NCBI GenBank assembly: GCA_036365145.1
Contig: JAEOAD010002231.1
Location: 1,240,001-1,304,000, forward strand
DNA: 64,000 bases
Direction: 5' to 3'
Source: Orientallactaga sibirica
Lineage: Eukaryota > Chordata > Mammalia > Rodentia > Dipodidae
The notes beneath the pieces are model-generated. The model saw only the letters and a list, made by a program, of their open reading frames with translations. It was not told the origin of the DNA and made no database searches. This document shows positions 1 to 11,323 of this stretch, one piece after another. Position 1 is the stretch's first letter; the number at the start of each line of letters is the position of its first letter. Position numbers and translations under genes: made by a program.

Positions 1-225
1 CTGGCTGCTTCAAGTTCAGCGCTGGGGTGGCTCTCTGGCTCTGATCCACGTCAGCTACACCCACTGTCAAGCAGATGCGCTTACAGATGGCCAGCTTCTT
101 TTCCTCTCATCACCATGGGTATAAGAGCGCTTCCCTGGAACCTAAGAAGTGATTTCTGGAACATGAGAGCAAGAGAGGAATATTTAAAATGAGGTTGTCT
201 TAAATCATAAGTTACTAAGATACTT

Positions 226-366
226 TTTTGGGTTTTTTTGTTTTTGTTTGTTTGTTTTTTGAGATAGGGTCTCACACTGTAGCTCAGGCTGGCTTACATA
301 TTACTCTATCATCTAGGCTGGCCTTAAACTCATAGCATCCCCTCCCTCAGCCTCCTAACTGAAAGT
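226..366 (-). mobile_element. B1-like SINE, diverged
   Basis: A T-rich start is followed by GAGATAGGGTCTCACACTGT and CAGGCTGGC, the reverse complement of a B1 3' half. The copy is diverged and partly duplicated internally (two GGCTGGC blocks). Confidence 0.6.
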
Positions 367-747
367 ACTTTTTTAGATTTTACCGGTTTCAGTACTACCA
401 CATATCTCTATACTGTGCTTCCCTATCTAACATTGACAATGCGGGGGTTCATGAAGGCGTGTGTTTCTGTTGTGAAAAAATAATCAACATTAATTACACA
501 TCTGAGCCAAACAGTATAAGCAACACAGAGCCAGAAAACAGGCATACATCATGAAAGGAGGTGCGACAGTAGGTCAGGAGCCAGAAGATAAGTGAACCAA
601 ACCAGGTATAAGAATATGGCAACATGGAAAGGAAAAGAAGGCCACCTCTGTCACAGAGGTGAGCTGTGGAACTCCCAAGGTGGAGAACACACAAAGGAGG
701 AAGGCCTTCCACCTCATTTTAAGAGGCTAAAAAAAATCATTGATTCT

Positions 748-954
748 GGGCTGGAGAGATGGCTTAGTAGTTAGCCTGCATAGCCTAAGAACCCAGGTTC
801 AATTCCCCAGCACCCACATAAGCAATATGCACAAGGTGGCACATGTATCTGGAGTTTGTTTGCAGTGGCAGGAGACCCTGGAGTGCCCATTCTCTCTCTC
901 TCTATCTGCCTCTCTCTTTCTCTCTCTCAAATAAGTAAATAAATAAAACAAAAG
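748..954 (+). mobile_element. DIP SINE (B2 superfamily, tRNA-derived)
   Basis: Near full-length copy: head GGGCTGGAGAGATGGCTTAG, body, CT-rich stretch, and AAATAAGTAAATAAATAAA tail. It is flanked by the direct repeat TCATTGATTCT at 737-747 and 955-965, a target-site duplication showing L1-type retrotransposition. Confidence 0.9.
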
Positions 955-1157
955 TCATTGATTCTGAAACAAGTGTGTATGACAAAAGAAAAATATTTAC
1001 AAACATATTCAATTGATTAATATAGATAGACATAAAAACTTACACACTATATGAGCTAAGTAACTCTAATCATGCATTGTAACAGAAACCCAAAGAAATG
1101 CTACATGGTAACCCATTACTTTGCATACTACCCTAAAAAGTTAATTAAGAAAAAACT

Positions 1158-1325
1158 AGCTGGGCACACCTTTAATCCCAGCACTAGGAAGGCTGAGGTA
1201 GGAGGATCACTATGAGTTCGAGGCCAGCCTGAAACTACATAGTAAATTCCAGGTAAGCCCGGGCTAGAGTGAGACCCTACCTCAAAAAATAAAAACAAAC
1301 AACAACAACAACAAAAACAGAAAAA
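1158..1325 (+). mobile_element. B1 SINE
   Basis: AGCTGGGCACACCTTTAATC through GAGTTCGAGGCCAGCCTG and GAGACCCTACCTC, ending in an A-rich (AAC)n tail. This is the dipodid-style B1 3' end. Confidence 0.9.
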
Positions 1326-1674
1326 GGAAAAATTAAGTGTGGCTGTTTCTGTAACATAACAAGTCTCATATACATATCAGAAAAGGCATCATAAAAAAGA
1401 GAAAAAATACAATCTATAAATGCAAAAGTATTTCGTGAAATTTATATTTACTTAAAACAATAGTTTTAGTAGGCAGGAATGGACTAATTAATATGATATC
1501 GACTTTCTATCAAAACACAAAGGTAACATTTTTTCTGATGGGAAAACTTCAGACAGTCTTTAAGGTTGAGAACAAAACAGAGTTCCCTTTACCCCTGCTA
1601 GTATTTAACCTGTATTTGGTTGTCCTTGCCAACATAAATTTAAAAATAAAATAAAAGAATAAAAGATGGCAAGA

Positions 1675-1935
1675 TGTGATGGTTTAAATATGTTCACATA
1701 GTCTTTGAAGGTTCCCTCAAAAAGTGGAGACTGATTTCTCCAGAATCTCCTTGAGCACAGTCTGCACTTCGTGAACCGGTTCTATCAATCAGAAGAAACG
1801 AAAGCAACGCTGTGTGACTGCAGACACCGTCCGATTCTAGGATTCCTGACCTCGGAGACTTATGAAAGTAAATGTCTGGTTTAAGTTGCTAAGTTTGGTG
1901 ATAATCACTTGGTGGCAATTGATAATATGAGCAAT
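1675..1935 (+). mobile_element. MLT1-like LTR (old MaLR), partial
   Basis: The 3' part resembles the MLT1 end: a 'cctgacctcggagact' block, then AAGTTGCTAAGTTTGGTGAT and CTTGGTGGCAATTGATAAT. The 5' part (GTGGAGACTGATTTCTCC) also fits. It is highly diverged, so the subfamily is not assigned. Confidence 0.5.
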
Positions 1936-2834
1936 TGACAGTATAATCATCTACCAAGAAAATCTAACCAAACCAAAAAATGATTAAAACCTCTGAGACT
2001 GGAAAGCTTTTCCTTAATGTTTGGTAATTTACAAAAAGCAATAGTGTTTTTCTATCCCAACAATAACCAACTAGAACATGAAGCATGATTCACATAGTTC
2101 ATGCTCCATGCTTATTGCTGGACTTTCTTCAAGTTGCCTTCAGCTGGCCAACCTCAAGGACTCATCTCACCCCAGTGTCCATATTTGTTTTTCAGCCTTA
2201 GCCCTCCGTGTTCTGGCTCATCTTGTTATTCACTGAACTCTGAGCTTCTCTTGCGAGTTGGGCAATGATAAGAGAGGGCGAAAAAGGAAGAAGGAGGAGG
2301 GCACTACAAAAGCAGTAATAACAAATTTGGATCCTGTGAAGATAGGACCCCTTTGAAGACAGTTTCATTCTGAAGCCAAGAGACTATAAGATGGGAATCT
2401 GATTATCAACTTATTTGAATAGACCCATGGGGCATATTTATTTGCATTAATTAAAACTACTAAAATTGAGGAGTTCTATGCAAAGTTTGAAAAATATATC
2501 AAAAAGATTCCATGACTGTGTGATTATCATTCTTGCCAGGTTAATGTAAACATCTTGTTGTCCTCATGAATGAAATAGGAGGTTAGAAATCATAAACTGT
2601 TCAGATTTGGTGCAAAAAAAAAAGAGATATAATTATAAACTTGGGCTCTACCCAAAAAGAACAAAGGATACATAAAAACAAATCTTTCTACGTTTTAGCA
2701 GAGAAAGGCTATCATTGATAAAGAATATGAGCAAAGAAAAAGATCCCTTGCGAGGAGGTTCTTAGAAATCATGGCAATGCTCTGAGACTGGTGATTTAAG
2801 TATATAAGATTTGACTCAGTGAAAGGGAAAAACT
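1936..2834. other. Unique AT-rich stretch, no gene seen
   Basis: I see no recognisable repeat or exon-like frame here. The stretch has a purine-rich patch near 2270-2300 and a short A-run near 2614-2623. Confidence 0.5.
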
Positions 2835-3175
2835 CAGCCCCTTTCCTGGAACCCGCACTCGCCCAACATCTCCAAACCTCACTGCACTGCTGGCTTGCCT
2901 TTAAGTTGGATGTCAACAAGCTCTGGAATATATTCCTTCATACCTCCTTCTTCCCTCACAATTTCCACTAAATCTCCCTTCTCCACTTATCTTGTATGGG
3001 TTGTTTCATAGCCTTGTCATGGCAGTAGAATTCATCTGTTTCCTCTCCCAGTCCCTGAGCTATTTAAGAGTAGGGACTGAGTCTTTATATATGTCAGAGC
3101 CCCCATACAGCATCTAGAAGAAAACAGGTTCTCAACACTATTCATCTGATAAATGAATGAGTGAATGAATAGTAT
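2835..3175 (+). mobile_element. L2 LINE 3' fragment
   Basis: The order of motifs follows the 3' end of LINE2: a pyrimidine-rich part, TAAGAGTAGGGACTGAGTCTTTAT, a CACAG-like block, then ATAAATGAATGAGTGAATGAAT. It is old and diverged, so the boundaries are approximate. Confidence 0.55.
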
Positions 3176-3372
3176 CTTTCTAGCAAAAGAAGAATTTGAT
3201 GTAATCTCCACAAAGATAAAGGAAATATGAACGCATAAGGAGACAATCTTACTGAGCCAGAAATGGATAGGTATGAAGAGAGGAAAGAAACAAAAAGATA
3301 ACCAGAGACATGGAAGGAAGCCATCAGAGGATGGAAGAGATAGTGCATAGGAACTTAAAAAATAAATAAACA

Positions 3373-3539
3373 GGGCTGGGGAGATGGCTTAGCAGTTAAA
3401 GGTACTTACTTGCAAAGCCTGCCAACCTGAGTTCAATTCCCTAGAACCCACATGTATCTGTGGCACATGTATCTGGAATTTATTTGCAGTGGTAAGAGGG
3501 CCTAGTGCACCCATTCTCTCTCTCCTTGCAAATACAAGC
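3373..3539 (+). mobile_element. DIP SINE, 3' shortened
   Basis: The head GGGCTGGGGAGATGGCTTAG and the body are present. The CT-rich stretch is short and the tail (GCAAATACAAG) is degraded, directly abutting the next B1. Confidence 0.85.
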
Positions 3540-3540
3540 G

Positions 3541-3662
3541 GCCGAGTGTGGTGGCTTATACCTGAAATTCCAGCTCTAGGACGGCTGAGGCAGGGGGATC
3601 TTGAGTTGAGGAGAATCTGGCCTACCTAGGGAGAGCCTGTCTCAAAAACGAATAAACAAACA
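3541..3662 (+). mobile_element. B1 SINE, old
   Basis: GTGTGGTGGCTTATACCTG, GGCTGAGGCAGGGGGATC and GAGCCTGTCTCAAAAACG mark a diverged B1. The GAGCCTGTCTC end is nearer the general rodent B1 than the jerboa variant. Confidence 0.75.
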
Positions 3663-3960
3663 ACAGAGTACACTAAAGACTGAAGATGGCAAGGAAGGGG
3701 AAATAGACAAGGAAAAATATTTCCAGAAGCTAGGGACAAAGGAGAAAGTCCCTGATGAGAAGTGAGGAGAGGAGAGGCAGATTTCAGAGGACTTAACCAT
3801 AGCTGAGGTTCCTGTGAAGGAAAAGTGGGTGATGAAGACATTAGGGAAACTTGGGAATAGAGGGGTGCAGAGAAATAAGACAAGAGCCACAAGGTGGGTA
3901 AAAGCATTCAGGCCAGAGGAAGGGTAGAATAAGACTCTTAGCGTTTGCCACACGTTTGCT
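3663..3960. other. Purine-rich unique stretch
   Basis: GA-rich on the + strand and therefore pyrimidine-rich on the - strand, which leaves long open frames on the - strand by composition. I see no exon signals or known protein motifs. Confidence 0.4.
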
Positions 3961-3964
3961 TGGG

Positions 3965-4100
3965 GTGCTATGGTAATTTTTGCATTTTGTCCTGTGCATT
4001 GTGAGAGTAGGTGCTATTTTGATCCAGACAGGTAAAGTGTCCTGTTCATGTTCACAAAGTTAGTGAGTGGCAGGGGATGGGAATGAAATCTACATATTTC
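3965..4100 (-). mobile_element. MIR SINE remnant
   Basis: GTAGGTGCTATTTTGATCC, then GTTCACAAAGTTAGTGAGTGGCAGG and GGGAATGAAATCTAC follow the reverse complement of MIR, the ancient tRNA-derived mammalian SINE. Only the central part remains. Confidence 0.6.
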
Positions 4101-5099
4101 CCCATGGGAGACTCAGAGTCTGAGACAAAATGGAAGGAGAGAAGTTATCAATACAGGAATGAGGAGAGACTTGGTGGATATACAAGTACAACAAGGGTAC
4201 ACATCAAATACAGATAGTATACAGTCCCAGGCAGTATCCCATGATCCAGCCAGAATGAGGCTTCAAAATCTGGCATTGTGTGCTTCAAGGAAGGAACTTA
4301 AGGTGGTGAGGTAATGTGTCTTCTATGTATTTGCTCTGAGAATTTCTTTAGAGGAAGAGACAAACATGACAAGGGAAAGAAGGCAGCACCAACTAGAAGC
4401 AAGCTCTTGCATCTCTGTCGAGGGCACAAATTTCTAAGAAAATGGACAGGCTATCTGTTTGATAATGTAGAGGGAGGAATTTAAATTTAAGGAATAAAAT
4501 GCAAGAGGGAGGAATGATGAATAGGCAAGAAGGTAGAGAAAAGACTGGAGGAAGAAAAGTCCGCCAGCCTTAGGGAAATGATGGGGGACCTGCAGTAGTA
4601 CACAGTCAGGACTGGCATGTCTTGCTATCTGGGGCTGTATTAGAACTAGGGTTGAAACACTTATATCACCTTCAGCAAAAGTAAAGTCAAATAGATTTTA
4701 ACATTCTGAGTGTGGCTGGGTTTCTTATATAAAATCTTGAAAGAGACCAGGTCAGAGTACTGGTATTATATGGGGTCATCGCAGCCAGCTTGACAAGTGG
4801 TCAGCTAAATTGGAACTGTATATATAATATATAAATACTTTTAAAACATCTCACATCAAAAGCCATCACATATCAAAGGCACCTCGTATCAAAAGTCTGG
4901 CAAACTAAAAGTCATACCTTTTATGTGAAAAATTGTGTTACTTGGAATTCATCTGAAGGGGAGTCAGTCATAGACAGTGCACATGAAGATTCTGCCTGCG
5001 GTTGTTTCAATGGAAAAGAATATGAGGAGAATGAACTCTGCACCGTGACTAGTAATTAAATGATGAGGAATACTTAGAGTTGAAGATGATCCACCTACA
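4101..5099. other. Unique stretch, no gene seen
   Basis: Roughly 1 kb of AT-rich, apparently single-copy DNA. There is no long open frame and no repeat I recognise. Confidence 0.45.
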
Positions 5100-5330
5100 A
5101 AAATTTACATTTTAGCATCACTCATTCACTCAGAAATAGTCACTGATTTTTTTTTCAATGTTCCCAGTTTTGTTTTAGGCACAAATGACTCTGAAAACAA
5201 GTCAATACTTCTACCCTTATAGAATTAATATTCTAGTGGAGATGAAAGACAACATGTAGGCAAACCAATGGATAAGCAGTATAATTCAAATAGTGATAAA
5301 TACAATGAAGAATAAAAAAAAAGAACATGA
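5100..5330 (-). mobile_element. L2-type LINE remnant
   Basis: CACTCATTCACTCAGAAATAG, GTTTTAGGCACAAATG, and TAGAATTAATATTCTAGTGG resemble the reverse complement of a LINE2 3' end. Divergence is high. Confidence 0.45.
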
Positions 5331-5387
5331 CATATGATCAAGTCACGTATAGAATAAATAAGTACCTTATAAAGATGCTTAAAGGAG

Positions 5388-5640
5388 CCACATCTGTAAA
5401 ATCCCAGCATTCAAGAGGCTGAGGCAGGTCCTGTTCTAGAAACTTACAGGCCTATCATGTGATTCTTCCACTAGGGGCTTTCATAAATGCCATATGGTAC
5501 CCTGTCCCACCTGGCACCTCTAATGTCACAAGGTTTGCTCCTAATTCCTGCCAATCCTAGTACTGTGGAGATGGAGGCAGGAGAATCAGAAGCCACCACC
5601 AGCTTGGTAGTTGCTGTGGCATGCTCTCACCACATACCTG
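5388..5640 (+). mobile_element. B1-like fragments
   Basis: TCCCAGCATTCAAGAGGCTGAGGCAGG and, further on, a GGAGGCAGGAGAATC-like block look like two broken B1 pieces separated by unrelated sequence. The assignment is tentative. Confidence 0.35.
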
Positions 5641-5921
5641 TTATTGCCATAGTAAATGAAGCTCTGGACCTTGCCATAAAACAGAATCATCTAGAGAGTT
5701 GTCCAGTCTTTTGCAGTAGAGGTACCGCAACATGCCCACTGCCCTGAGCAACTTTGTCTCTCCTTCTGCCACCTGCCATTTATGTTTCTTTGTTTTGTCA
5801 CAATTTTCTTACACTTAATAGCACATTTGCTCCATTGCCCACTGGCTTTGCGTGTGCGATAAATCCCATATCCTGGGAGAGTATTTCCAATGCAAAAAGT
5901 TGCCATTATCAGACTCTATTT

Positions 5922-5952
5922 CTTAAAATATATTTTATTTATTTATTTGAGG

Positions 5953-5997
<45 letters not shown>

Positions 5998-6134
5998 TGG
6001 GCATGCCAGGGCCATCAGCCACTGCAAATGAACTCCAGATGCATGTACACCCTTGTGCATCTGGCTTACGTGAACTGGGATCCTTTGGCTTTGCAGACTC
6101 GATGCCTTAACGGCTAAGCCATCTCTCCAGCTCC
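5922..6134 (-). mobile_element. DIP SINE, first of a tandem pair
   Basis: Reverse-strand DIP: TATTTTATTTATTTATTTGA tail, a (GA)n tract (the CT-rich region), body, and GCCATCTCTCCAGCTC head. The target repeat GACTCTATTT lies just upstream (5912-5921) and just downstream (6137-6146). Confidence 0.9.
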
Positions 6135-6146
6135 CGGACTCTATTT

Positions 6147-6372
6147 TTTTTTATTTTAAATATTTATAAATATTTATTTATTTGAAAGAAAGAGGTAGAG
6201 AGAGAGGGAGAGAGAATGGGAACACCAGGGCCTCTAGCCACTGCAAATGAACTTCAGATGCATGCACTCCCCCCTTGTACATCTGGCTTACATGGGTCCT
6301 GGGGAATTGAACCAGGGTCCTGTGGCTTTGCAGGCAAATGCCTTAACGACTAAACCATCTTCTCCAGCCCCC
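6147..6372 (-). mobile_element. DIP SINE, second of a tandem pair
   Basis: Second reverse DIP in the same orientation. The target repeat GACTCTATTT at 6137-6146 reappears at 6374-6383, so this copy appears to have landed in or beside the duplication made by its neighbour. Confidence 0.9.
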
Positions 6373-6383
6373 GGACTCTATTT

Positions 6384-6963
6384 TTTAACAACTGCACCTC
6401 ACCCCTCTTCAAACCAGAATTCTCAATTGTCAGTGACTCATACATGCCCCCAGCTCCTGCTGGGACACACTGGTTAGATCTTGCGCCTCCTTTGGGAAAA
6501 CAGACCCTTTACGCCATTATCATAACAAACACGGCCCTTTCCACACTACGTTGTGATCGATGCTTCATTGTGGTGGTGTCCAGAAAGTGGGGCAGATCCC
6601 AAGGAAGGGGTGTGTTCTCCTGCAGGAGAGATGTGTCTTTAGTAGCCTGAAACAGGAAGTTGATAGTCACCTTAAAGAGTAGCTCATAGCATCCTGGGGA
6701 ATTAGACATCCATGATTTTGGGGTTCATAAACCCAAAGTCCCATAGTTTGCATGGGAGGGTTTCATTATTTTCTAGCCTGCTGGCCTTGGACAAGAAAGC
6801 CCTTTTGGAGCTCTGTGTTGTTATGGTAAAGTATTGGCCTTTAGCTATAGACATGCAGTTCTTTATGTGTTATCAAGGAAGCTCTCTGGCTATCACTGTT
6901 AATATTTAATTGTCTAACAATCACTCTCTATCTTTTATTATCTTTTCTCAAAAATGTAGAAAA
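6384..6963. other. Unique stretch, no gene seen
   Basis: There is no repeat I recognise. Short open frames exist on both strands but lack splice or start context worth calling. Confidence 0.4.
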
Positions 6964-7190
6964 GCTTGCTGGGGAGATTGCTCAGTGGCTAAAAGCACTT
7001 GCTTGCAAAGGCCGATGGCCCAGGCTTAAGTCCCCAGTACCCACATAAAGCCAGATGCACAAAGTGGTGCAGTCACCTGGAATTCGTTTGCAGTGGTGGG
7101 AGGCCCTGGTGCACCTATTCTCTTTCTTTGTCTCTCACTTGCCTCTTTCTATATCTGGTTGTCTCTCTCTCTCAAATAAATAAATGAAAC
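6964..7190 (+). mobile_element. DIP SINE
   Basis: A complete but diverged copy (GCTGGGGAGATTGCTCAGTGG head, CT-rich stretch, AAATAAATAAATGAAAC tail). The flanking repeat TAGAAAAG at 6957-6964 and 7192-7199 fits a target-site duplication. Confidence 0.88.
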
Positions 7191-7199
7191 ATAGAAAAG

Positions 7200-8470
7200 T
7201 TTAGAAATAGTGCCCCAATTTCACTGGTTTCATGTTTCTGTTATTTTATAATCATTTATTATTAATAAATGCTGATACTATTTATTAATAATTAGTAGCA
7301 TCAGGTCCATATCACAAGCTGGTATGTTTTATTCTACTCAATTCCCATTCTAGTTCCTCAATCAGTGAGAGGTTCTTTACCTTCTATCAGGGGTTGTCTG
7401 TTTCCACTCACCCTCACTGATGAGGTCCATGCTATGCCCTGGGAGACAAGTGGGCCAGCTCCAAACTTCTGAGCTAGGGTCTGCTCTCTCAGACTGTTCC
7501 CAATGCTACCATAGATTCCAGTCCCCAGATGACCAATTCTGGAATAGAGATTATCAGAGGGGAAGTTGATTAGTTTTTTTTTTTTTCTTTTGAGATCAAA
7601 TTTCCAGAAAGGAAGTCATAGATTAGGCAGAACTGGGAAGAATGAGAAATGGGGCTATGTTGAAGTCTTGAAGAGGGTTTCGGCCTATCCCAAAAGGAAT
7701 TTGGAAGTTGGGCCAGTCCTTAAGAACTTTCCTAAGTCAAGGCAAGTGACACGGTCCTCATAACCCTGCATCTTCCACCCATGAGAAGTTGGGAGCTCAT
7801 GGAAACGGGGTTGTCCTTGAGTACTAAATAGGTACCTACCTCCAAGAGTTACACAGGGAGCTGAAGACTAAGGTCTGTAGTCAGCATTAGTCAGCTGAGT
7901 AAATAAGTCTCCTGGTTCTGAAGAGGGACCTGGGTGGTATATCACATGACTGCCAGTTACTTCGGTGGAACCAGAAAGACATTCGAAACAGACTAGTGAA
8001 TATATTTGAAAACTAGTTTATGGAAATACACGTCTATACCATCCCTCCTGAAAGAGCAGAGGGAACAAAGATGTCCCGTATACGCCCCCGTCTCAATGCA
8101 CGCACCCTCCCCGTTGTCAATATCTGCATCAGCACTGTATATGTTACAATTGATGACTCTACATGCGCACATCAGTACCTCTTGTGTTTTTATTCTTGTG
8201 TAACTACATTTTCCAATATTTCTTCAAATGATTGCTTCTGTACTAAAGGTTACTCTTACATTTTTCTGAAGACAAAATTAGCCATATAAGAAATTAGAAA
8301 TAAGGCAGTTTTAATGCTTCTCACCATCTTAAGCAATTTAATTTAAAAAAAGATTGAAGTTGTAGCCTTTATTGATTTAAAAAGGTAAATTCATTAAAGT
8401 GAAAAAGTACAGAAAATGAGTTATACTTTATGATTGGTAAAAATATTCTCACTGCCAAGTTCTTCTAAAA
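7200..8470. other. Unique stretch, no gene seen
   Basis: About 1.3 kb of apparently single-copy DNA. It includes an AT-rich inverted-looking part near 7245-7300 (ATTATTAATAAATG / TTTATTAATAATTAG) and a T-run near 7574-7586. I see no coding evidence. Confidence 0.45.
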
Positions 8471-8481
8471 TGAAAAATTCA

Positions 8482-8629
8482 GCCGGGCGTGGTGGTGCAC
8501 ACCTTTAATCCCAGCACTCGGGAGGCAGTGGTAGGAGGATCAACATGAGTTCAAGGCCACCCTGAGACTACATAGTTAATTCCAGGTCAGCCGGACCAGA
8601 GTGAAACCCTACCTCAAAAAAAAAAAAAA
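8482..8629 (+). mobile_element. B1 SINE, fairly young
   Basis: GCCGGGCGTGGTGGTGCAC through GAAACCCTACCTC and a pure A-tail. The target-site duplication AAAAATTCAG occurs at 8473-8482 and 8630-8639. Confidence 0.92.
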
Positions 8630-8639
8630 AAAAATTCAG

Positions 8640-9285
8640 TTAACATCATATTGCCGTGTTCATTTGAGCACTCAAAAAACTCATAATGAGAAACTGTTTT
8701 AAGTCCTATTTAACTAATGAATAAATAACAGGGAGTCGGCCAGAGCTCTAAAAATCCCTAGCAGAAAAGATATCTCAGCTTCTTATTTGGAATTCTGTCT
8801 TCTAATTGTTCAGCTATCCTTTTTCCAAATAAAGTTTAGGTCAAGGACATTCAATACCCAACTCGCTAGTTCTAAAATGGCCCTGTTAATTACCAGTGCT
8901 CATTAACTTCATGTGTTATTATTGGAGCAAGGAGGTGGAGAGGGAAGTAGGAGATGTAAAGGAAACAGGAAATAATAAATTAATTTCTAACCAAGGTCAG
9001 CTATTCCCAAGAGCACAAAGCAATGGATGGAGGGTTGCTCCAGGGGCTTATATTGGCAAAGAAAGTTATTTTGATAAAGTTCTTAGGAAGCAGACAGAAA
9101 ATTCCGCTAATAACACCAAAATGTTCACCACTAAATCTGTTTCCAAAAAAGAGGTTTGAGTTTTTATATTTTTTACAAGTGTTCCATATGTTTGCCTACA
9201 CAGAATTAGGTCAAAATCAAATCAATGCATAGGGAAATAAATAAATGACATAGTCCTAGTCAAGGGAACCTTAAAGACATTAGGG
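8640..9285. other. Unique stretch, no gene seen
   Basis: AT-rich single-copy sequence with two overlapping short open frames (8896-9232). I found no recognisable protein motif. Confidence 0.4.
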
Positions 9286-9340
9286 ACGGGGGTGGGGGAG
9301 GAGGAAGAGAAGGAAAGAGAGGGGGAGAGGAAGAGAGATC
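9286..9340. repeat. Purine-rich (GGA/GAA) simple sequence
   Basis: A continuous G/A run (GGTGGGGGAGGAGGAAGAGA and onward), which gives a polypyrimidine strand on the complement. Confidence 0.8.
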
Positions 9341-9872
9341 ACCAAGCATACTTGCTGTTTGCCAAGCATTTCCGTTTCTGTGGCGTCTTCAGGCAGCTTT
9401 CTGTGCTTTTGAGAGCCAAGCATTGCTATCATCCTCCCTTTACAAGGTAAATAAAACTGGCCTGTTCGGTACGCCGAGGTCAAGATTTGACATAGGAGCT
9501 ATACTGACATTCAAGACTTAAAAGACTTTCTATGTAGTCAGGTGCTACAAGAGTATATTTGTAGACAAGCATGGGAACACTGCCAAAACCTAGTGGATAA
9601 AGATCAACAGGAAACACCTTAGACAAGGGATCAAGGTTAATGTTAAATGTCTCCTGCTGTGATGCAAAGGGAGTGAGCCTCTCGCCTTATTACAAGGTTC
9701 CACGCAGACCTATCAGCGAGGTCAGCCCTAAACCCAGAACCATTGGCCTGCACGTCAGCAATGTTACTGTCATATTGGAGTGAGAAGATGTTTTAAATTA
9801 ATGTATAACCAAGAGACAGAACAGTAGATATATTGAATGATATTTGAGAAGATTCTTTTAAGAAGATTTTAA
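9341..9872. other. Unique stretch, no gene seen
   Basis: Single-copy-looking sequence without repeats I recognise and without a convincing open frame. Confidence 0.4.
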
Positions 9873-10078
9873 GGGATGGAGAGATGGCATAGCGGTTAAG
9901 GCACTTGCCTGCAATGTCTAAGGACCCAGGTTCAATTTCCTAGTGCCCACATAATCTAGATGCACAAGGTGGCACATGTCCATCTGGAGTTTGTTTGCAG
10001 TGGCTAGAGGCCCTGGCACTCTCGCTCTCTCTCCTCTACCTCTTTCTATCTCTCTCGAATAAATAAAATAAACAAAAT
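9873..10078 (+). mobile_element. DIP SINE
   Basis: GGGATGGAGAGATGGCATAG head, complete body, short CT-rich stretch, and AAATAAAATAAAC tail. It lies 25 bp upstream of a second DIP in the same orientation. Confidence 0.9.
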
Positions 10079-10102
10079 ATAAATTTCTTAAAAAAGAGCC
10101 AT

Positions 10103-10320
10103 GGGGCTGGAGAGATGGCTCAGCAGTTGGTGGTGCTTGCTTGCAAAGCCTGATAGTCTGGGTTGGATTCCCCAGTACCCATGTAAAGCCATATGCACAA
10201 AGTGGCACATGTGTCTGGAATTTTTTTCAGTGGCAATAGGTCCTGGCATGCCCATATACCCATTCTCTCTATTTTTCTCTCAAATTAATAAATAAAATAT
10301 CTTTTTAAAACAAAATAAAA
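10103..10320 (+). mobile_element. DIP SINE
   Basis: GGGGCTGGAGAGATGGCTCAG head and full body with an AATAAATAAAAT tail. It forms a head-to-tail pair with the preceding copy. Confidence 0.9.
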
Positions 10321-10349
10321 TACAAAACAACTATAAGGAATATTTTTAT

Positions 10350-10462
10350 ATGGTCATAGTTATGCACACCTGTAATTCCAGCATTCAGGAGGCCCAAGAC
10401 AAGGAGGATTCCTTTGAGCTCTAGGCCAACCTGGGCTGCAGAATGAAACACTTGACTCAAAT
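10350..10462 (+). mobile_element. B1-like SINE, old
   Basis: CACACCTGTAATTCCAGCAT, GGAGGATTCCTTTGAGCTC and CAACCTGGGCTGCAGA identify an old, diverged B1. Confidence 0.65.
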
Positions 10463-10474
10463 CAAACACAACAT

Positions 10475-10800
10475 GTTTTTTTATTAGTTATGTATATAGA
10501 ATGTATACAGCCATGGTGGTACCATCGTTATCCTTCTCCCTGTCCCTCCCCCCATGGAGATTGTGGGTCTTTCTTTGTGGGGATAGCCATCAGTTATGGG
10601 GGGGGAGGCAACGTCTCTGTGCACAATGACCCAACTCGTGGCTCTAACAATCTTTCCGCCCCCTCTTCCGCGAATTTCCCCGAGCCATGTTGGGTACCTT
10701 TTAGGTCTATTTCAGTGACGAGGTCTTGGGAGTCTCTATGTCTCTGATTTGGTAGGACTTGAGTGTTCTCTGTGTCTATCTCCTTCACCCTTTCAAATAC
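10475..10800 (-). mobile_element. Probable L1 3'-terminal segment, antisense
   Basis: It starts with a T-rich run (TTTTTTTATTAG), then TCCCTGTCCCTCCCCCCATGG and GGGCTC-free unique-type text ending near CTTCACCCTTTCAAATAC. Similar layouts recur at 48.55 kb and 57.35 kb. I take it as the 3' end of a rodent L1 in reverse, though the family is recalled only loosely. A G7 run lies near 10599-10606. Confidence 0.45.
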
Positions 10801-11021
10801 AACATTTTTAATAGTGTAAACTTGAACAGGGACTATATATTAGATGATGCTATATTTGATTATTTTCCTGTGCCAGTGGTATTTGGGTTATACAGGAAAA
10901 TGTTCTTGTTTTTATGTAAAGCATGCTGACATATTTAAGGATGAAAGGGAATAACTATAATTTATTTTTAAGTAGAAAATTGAAATAGAAAAAATAGAAA
11001 TGTTCATATATAAAAATCGAT

Positions 11022-11189
11022 CTCGGGTGTGGAGGCACACATCTTTAATCCCAGCACTCAGGAGGCAGAGGTAGGAAGATCACTGTGAGTTCGAGGCCAC
11101 CCTGAGACTACATAGTGAATTCCAGGTCAGCCTGAGCTGGAGTGAGACCCTACCTTGTAAAACCAAAAAAAAAAAAAAAAAAAAAAAAA
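11022..11189 (+). mobile_element. B1 SINE
   Basis: CTCGGGTGTGGAGGCACAC through GAGTTCGAGGCCACCCTGAG and GAGACCCTACCTTG, with an A-tail of more than 20 bases. The flanking AAAAATC on both sides is consistent with a short target duplication. Confidence 0.9.
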
Positions 11190-11323
11190 TCAAAATGTTT
11201 GTATCTAAGCATATGTGTACACGTATATATACATAGAATAAATATACATGCACATAAATGTTTTTTTGTATTTCTATAGAGTCAGAAGATATTACAATGT
11301 GACAAATGCTAATAAATGGTGAC

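Noticed and set aside
3626..3953. Two long minus-strand open frames
   Set aside because: They lie over a purine-rich + strand, which removes stop codons on the complement. No motif or splice pair.
5754..6117. Open frames with (RE)n peptide repeats
   Set aside because: They are translations of the (GA)n region of a reversed DIP. The same pattern recurs in other DIP copies.
10596..10606. G-run as possible G-quadruplex
   Set aside because: Single short runs here and at 29851-29860 lack the four spaced G-tracts needed for a clear intramolecular G-quadruplex.
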